From positions 602,889-666,888 of the forward strand of contig CALYLW010000700.1 of NCBI GenBank assembly GCA_944989445.1: a stretch of 64,000 nt of DNA, in the 5' to 3' direction. The position numbers and the translations under genes were made by a program. This document shows, one piece after another, positions 59,401 through 64,000 of the stretch. The DNA comes from Ampullaceana balthica. Lineage: Eukaryota > Mollusca > Gastropoda > Lymnaeidae. Position 1 is the stretch's first letter; each line of letters begins with the position of its first letter. The notes under the pieces were generated by a model, which was given only the letters and a program-made list of their open reading frames with translations, was not told the DNA's origin and did no database searches.

Positions 59401-61057
59401 AATTTTCTCTACTTTGTATAAAGCATGTTTCCTGCGCTATTGGTGAGGGACCAAGCATCGCTTCCATTGGTTACGATTGAACTCATGATGGAGGTGTAAT
59501 CGTTGTTTCTTTTTTGTTTTTCCCGAGAGGTTTATGGTCAATTTGTAGGCTCAAATCAGACCGATTGCCTGGAGATATTATTTCTTTAATCACTGCCACT
59601 TTTCAAAAAAATGTTTTCATTGATAGTGGCTCCCATCTTTTTGAAAACGTATATCTTTCTATTTGGATGATAATTTATAAACACAAATAAATTTAATTTA
59701 TCATAAGCATATTTTTGTTTGTTTGTTTGTTGTTGGTTTTTATTTTGTAGTTGCAAAGTAAGACCATTTCACTCTTGGAGTGGTAAAGGATAAGACAAGA
59801 TGAAAGTGAATTGATCAATTCTTTGAAATCATTTGTGCAAAATAAAAAAAATAATTATTTATGAAAATGCTTCTTTTTCAAAATAAAATGAGCTTTCTTG
59901 TGTAATTAAACTTTCATAGAATATTTAAACTTAAAGACCATTATCATTGATATAGACGTTTATAATACAGTAAATAAAAATACCCCCAAATCATGGCTTC
60001 AGCAAAGTAAATGAAATACACAAGTTTTCTTTTCAAATTAACAACATTCATCAAGTCTTTTCTTTTAAACTTTACTTCTTCAGCTTCCTATTTGATTTTT
60101 GATTCCACGCCTTCAACCATACTACCTATCTTAACAAACACACTGACGATCAGGTGCGCCATCAAAAATGGAACTCTGCCCCTGAAACGACAGCTTCATG
60201 GCGGGCTGGACATCGGGCAGCCAGAACTGAGGACAACAACTCCGTCAGCACAGGCTGACGTGGTCCATGTGGTGTCCATCATCATACGGAAATTGAACAC
60301 GATGACCATGCAGAACGAAGCGGTCGCCAACGTGACTCCCTACGACACGCCGGTGGCCGAAGGACAGTTCGTGAACGTGGTGACGGTAGAGGGCAGCACT
60401 GAGGCGTCCCCGGGTTCTGACGAGCAGGCATACCTCCAGGTGACGTGGGAGAATCCGCTAGAGGAACAGGGTGGGAGCTACAGCTGCGAGGCCATGACCC
60501 TCACAGCAGACAGGCACCCGACGCCCCTGAGCAGAACGTTCGAGGTCTCCGTGACCGAGCCGTCGGTCTCGGACCTGGTCAAGTACGTGGCGGCCCACGA
60601 GAGAACGATCGCTGACCACAAGAAGTACATAGCCGAGTTGCAAAGAGAAAATCAAGAGCTGAAGGAAGGCATGCACATTCTGAAGCTAAAAGTAGACTTG
60701 CAAATCAACGAGAGCCGTACTCTGTGGGACGATTTCGAATATTTTCACTCCAACATTTCTAACCAGACCTCCGAGCTCAATCGAAGGATGGACAACGCGA
60801 AGGGGCAAAACATCCAATCGGGTTTTGACATTTGTAAGAACCAGTACATCCGGTTCCGCACCGCGTACAAGTCCAAACCGACCGTGTTGACCACGTTTAT
60901 TAGAATCGGTTTCACGCTGACCAGCGCCAGCTCGGATGAACCTTACATCTTCCAGGTAAACCCTGAACAGGTGACGGAGACCGGGTTTAACGTCAGCTGC
61001 ATCAGCACCGGCAGCAGCACGATCGGTGACTTCATGTGGTTGGCGTTGGACAGTTAG
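56486..61057 (+). CDS. Secreted Ig / coiled-coil / H-type lectin protein B
   Basis: Exons 56486-56549 and 60084-61057 (phase 1 intron, 3534 bp); 345 residues. Exon 1 encodes the signal peptide MRTLMLLTAVTMVLWFMDFAS. Exon 2 gives an Ig-like domain (~28-175) with Cys46 in TLTIRCA, Trp143 in VTWENP and Cys156 in GGSYSC. A coiled coil follows (~185-260; HERTIADHKKYIAELQRENQ). The H-type lectin domain (263-345) has Cys272, Cys327 in TETGFNVSC, and an FMWLALDS end. It shares AQADV.HV.SIII, DLVKY and GQNIQ(T/S)G with protein A but is diverged in loops. The exon-2 frame stays open upstream of the acceptor (from 60011), but the TTCTTCAG|C acceptor fits exon 1 in phase. The intron is filled with LINE and foldback remnants. 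It is probably co-functional with A. Confidence 0.87.
56725..56830 (-). mobile_element. CR1/Jockey-like LINE fragment, 3' part
   Basis: ACCAATTCCACGCCCGAATG and GTATGTGTTTGATCTTG closely match 16455-16525, where the reverse complement encodes the [14 protein letters not shown] region. The match breaks at 56831, where the foldback element starts, and the family resumes at ~58020. Confidence 0.75.
56831..57300. mobile_element. Foldback-type repeat, copy 2 of 3
   Basis: Starts TTAAATCCGTTATATTAACT and ends GTATATAAAGGATTTATAGT. Internal words GATCGATCGAATGTACTG and TAATTAAATTAATGAATTTT are shared with copies 1 and 3. It lies in the intron of lectin gene B. Confidence 0.75.
57305..57912 (+). repeat. 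Dispersed repeat, intact relative of 48258-50097
   Basis: Reads through without the 1195-bp insertion seen in the other copy, in opposite orientation. Shared words include GTCCCAAGGATGTGCAACGG and AATCTAGAATGAT. Confidence 0.8.
58000..58560 (-). pseudogene. Heavily decayed CR1/Jockey-like LINE fragment
   Basis: GCTCTTTGTTCTTCTACCCT, CTCTAGTGCTTCTAGGTT and ATGAATTTTAGAGATCTTTTT parallel 16630-16740 (reverse-strand reverse transcriptase C-terminus). Many indels break every frame. It is the continuation of 56725-56830. Confidence 0.6.
58560..60083. other. 3' part of the lectin gene B intron
   Basis: Unassigned AT-rich sequence. An ATACATACCGGTATGTAT palindrome lies at ~58821-58838. No exon-like frame. 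Confidence 0.45.
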
Positions 61058-61129
61058 ACACATAGGCAACACACGGACCTTTTATTAGACATTTTGTTTA
61101 GAGCGACACCCATAAAAATAGAAACCAAA

Positions 61130-61135
61130 AATAAA
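61130..61135 (+). terminator. Candidate poly(A) signal of lectin gene B
   Basis: AATAAA 73 bp after the TAG (61055-61057). Confidence 0.55.
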
Positions 61136-61139
61136 ATTA

Positions 61140-62740
61140 TTCAAATAATCCTTGAACTTAATTTCGATTTCACGAATGTGTTCAACGAATTCTATAAAAG
61201 TTGTTAGTAATTTTAAAAAAAAATATATACCTTTGGTTACGGTAGCGATTGAAAGAACTAGCCCAGAGACCAGAAGGGGCATACAGTAAACGTCGTATCC
61301 CGTCTCTTGTTGCATATTTCACTTTCATTTTATTATCAGTGTGCCTTGTTTTGCTATGTAAACATGGATTTAATGGGGACGCAGCGAATAAAAGAAAAGA
61401 AATTTATACAGATGGAAGCCCACCTACCGATATCTCTCTTTTTTTAATACACAGAAGTAATTTATATATTTATTTGTTGTCTTTTATACTCTGTCTCTCT
61501 CAATGTTGAGCGAAATAAAATTCATATCGCAGTGAGCATAATGCGTGAAGTCCTAATGCAGGTGAACAGTTTAATTCAATTTATATATGGTTGGAGGTAG
61601 GTGACTTTTAAATCAGTATATATTGATACATAGATGGACAAATAAATTAAGATTTTATCAATGATTTGGGAAGATATTCAGAAGACTATGGTAATGTTTT
61701 GAGGAAGCAAAACAAGATGGAAACTGTGTGATGGGTGATGAGGCATGCCTGGTCAGTCAACAACATTACTTGTGTATGTAGCGGGCTGGGGAGTGATTTT
61801 GAAATTGAATTTATTGTTAGATTTCGGTTTATTACTTCAAAGTGACACTTTCATTTGAAAGTACACCGAAAACTTATAATTAAACAAAAATGGCAATTAT
61901 TTCTCTAGGACAGATTTCCCAGACCTCTCAAGATATACCGCGTGGAACAAGAAGTCGATGGATGCTTCATGTTTGTAGGCAGCAATGCCGCTGTCTCAAA
62001 ATAAAATATTAACCAACAATAAAATCTTACCCCTAGAGTGTTTATTTAAAAATAAAACTCCGGGAAGGCTTTGTTTTACTATAAAATATACATGTTTAAA
62101 ATTAATGTGAAATGGATATTTGTTAAATTGAAATGAATTTTTCTATAAGTGAGGGGTGGCCAGACCTGTTGTATCTGAGAGCCATTTTATAACTTTAAAA
62201 AAAAATTGTTGAGACTCGCATTGAAGCACTATGAGTCATGACACAACTCGAAAAAAATTGCTTTTGTGATTTATTTTTTAAATAAATTTGTTTTTCGAAT
62301 TTAATGATTTAAAAATTTCAATTCTGTTAACCCTAAACATATTCGAATATATATATGTGTTACAGTGTTACAGTTACACAATTGCTGCATGCAGTTGTGT
62401 TATTGGAACGCCAAATAAAATGAGTTGAGTCACTTGTGTAGCGAATTTATGACAAAAGGGACGCCTGCCCCGAGCAGCAAAATCTCTGCAATAATTCAAA
62501 GCAACAACTGAACTGAAAAAGCAAGAGTCTTGAAAAGTAGGGAAACGTGACACTGATGTCACGGTGCATCAGATATGCTACAGTAGTAAGGGAACTTGAA
62601 ACTGATGTCCTGTTGCAGGTAAGTCATTCTTCAAAGTTTACATCCGCTGCTGTTAAAGCAATTAAAAAATACTTTCTGGGACAACTAAAAAAACAAACAA
62701 AAAAAACCACGTATTATTAAGTAAACATGATGCCATGTTT
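61140..62740. other. Spacer, nothing recognised
   Basis: AT-rich. The 86-codon frame at 61249-61509 has no exon signals or motifs. A word at ~62153 (GAGGGGTGGCCAGACC) resembles a hAT end but has no partner. Confidence 0.45.
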
Positions 62741-62742
62741 GA

Positions 62743-63321
62743 TTAAATCCTTTATATTAACTCGTGGTGTCTGGTTGTTTGCCGAAATAACTTTGGATCG
62801 ATTTTAGCCCATTTCCTCGTAAGCTAGCGAGCTGAAATTTTGAAGGTAGACTCGTGACGATGAAAAAACGATGTGTCAAAATTTCAGATCGATCGAATAT
62901 ACTGCAATTAAATTAATGAATTTTTAGATTATCTCTATTTATCTCTACGTAGCATGTTATTTTTGGTGCTAGGGTGTCGCGGTTCGTATTATATTGAACG
63001 ACTTTTTAATACTTTCCCGTTGTGCTGTGTTATATTGACGATACTTTTTAAAAATATATTCCCGATCTGTAAATGTAAATGCTATTAATTGCTAATCTGT
63101 CTCGCGGTGCTCACTATGTGAAACGTGTTTTTATAAACCCTTTCCCGTGATCAAATCGAGTTGAAATTTAGCAGGCAGACTGTAGAAGTTGTTTTTTTTT
63201 ACTATAAATCCTTTATATATTTGAGCCATAACAAAAAATTTGGATTTTTGGATTGTGCGATGCGTATTATAATGAACATTCTTTTAGTTATCTGTGGTAG
63301 TGGTATATAAAGGATTTATAG
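62743..63321. mobile_element. Foldback-type repeat, copy 3 of 3
   Basis: Starts TTAAATCCTTTATATTAACT and ends GGTATATAAAGGATTTATAG. It contains TTGGATCGATTTTAGCCC, GATCGATCGAATATACTG and, near its centre, TTCCCGATCTGTAAATG. Another ATAAATCCTTTATAT word lies inside at ~63203, so it may be a composite of two units. Confidence 0.75.
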
Positions 63322-64000
63322 TCAAAAACGTGTTTTTTGTTTTTAAAATTTTTTATCACGCCCAGATATGTGAGTGTCCGTGATGTGTGTTGATTTCTAG
63401 CTACGCCTCTGCAAAACATGTTCTAAAAATCTAACAGGAATAACTCTTACAAGAATGATTAACTTTTGTCATAATGTTTATGAGTGATATTTCTGTATTG
63501 TATTAAACGTGTGATTGTGGCTGGAGTTATTATTTCGGCGTAGAAATCATCTACAAGCTCCATTTAAGTTCTGGATTAGAGTTTGAATAAAGTCTTGCAG
63601 GAATGCGGATCATATCAAAAGTTTATACTTATAAATATTTTATTTCCTTATCTAAAAAGGCCTTATGTATTAGTATTAACTCAATTTATTTTGTCTTTGC
63701 GCATTGCATTTTACGCAATTTAAAAATTGTTGGGTCACAAAACTTTTGGTTGTCTCTAACAGTCTTGAAATTAGCGACTAGAAAAAAGCAAGATTTAATA
63801 AATAGTGTTAAAAAATATGTTTAAAAACCACGATTTTATAAGTGGACTAAAAAGAAGAAAATAATTTAAGACTTATAAGTTCAAGTACATGTACTTTGAT
63901 TTAATATGACTAAAAACGCTGAGTGCGTGTTTGGTATAAAAATTAAAGATGTATAATTTAAAGGCAAAAGAGAGATCTATAAGTGAGAAAATGAGTGAAC
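63322..64000. other. Right edge, nothing recognised
   Basis: AT-rich sequence. The open frame at 63603-63824 shows no coding character. Confidence 0.4.

Noticed and set aside
61249..61509. 86-codon frame with a hydrophobic stretch after lectin gene B
   Set aside because: No splice signals, homology or upstream leader; the hydrophobicity reflects T-rich DNA.
62153..62230. hAT terminus (GAGGGGTGGCCAGACC)
   Set aside because: No matching right end or 8-bp duplication was found nearby.

Overview
The window looks like gastropod mollusc nuclear DNA, most likely a heterobranch/pulmonate snail (inference). It is AT-rich, its genes are split by introns with GT-AG borders, it carries many hAT-type and other transposon remnants, LINE fragments and minisatellites, and it encodes secreted Ig-plus-lectin proteins of a kind known from snail immunity. 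The lectin domain has the layout of the H-type lectins first described from land snails.

Layout. (1) 1-313, minus strand: the 5' part of an unrecognised open frame that runs off the left edge. (2) 314-5912: no confident exon. It holds an ~86-bp tandem repeat split by a hAT miniature element and a 2.5-kb minisatellite of ~137 copies of an 18-bp unit. (3) 5913-42298, plus strand: 23 exons of a tensin gene, from the last C2-domain exon through a long disordered linker to a C-terminal SH2 domain and a tensin-type PTB domain. The phosphatase-like domain and most of C2 must lie upstream of the window, or in exons I could not recognise. The exons join into one frame of about 1350 codons, except for one surplus base at a CCCC run (35687-35690). 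The introns hold hAT, Tigger-like and other TIR elements, two 5'-truncated LINE fragments, a LINE 3' tail, SINE heads, an OTU-like protease relic and several minisatellites. (4) 42299-53600: 3' UTR and a transposon-rich spacer with three well-delimited elements (46489-47225, 48373-49567, 50814-52933), each with an 8-bp target duplication. A possible two-exon micro-gene lies on the minus strand (47284-47669). (5) 53769-61057, plus strand: two tandem paralogous two-exon genes. Each encodes a signal peptide, one Ig-like domain, a coiled coil and a C-terminal H-type lectin domain. (6) 61058-64000: spacer with a third copy of a foldback repeat that also lies at 22.0 and 56.8 kb.

Function. Tensin links integrin tails and actin at focal adhesions, and its SH2 and PTB modules are intact here apart from the upstream frameshift. 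The two Ig/H-lectin genes are the most notable content. Their layout parallels the snail FREP, CREP and GREP proteins (Ig domain(s), interceding region, then a fibrinogen, C-type lectin or galectin domain), but with an H-type lectin as the recognition head. They look like a further branch of that secreted immune-lectin architecture and may be little described.
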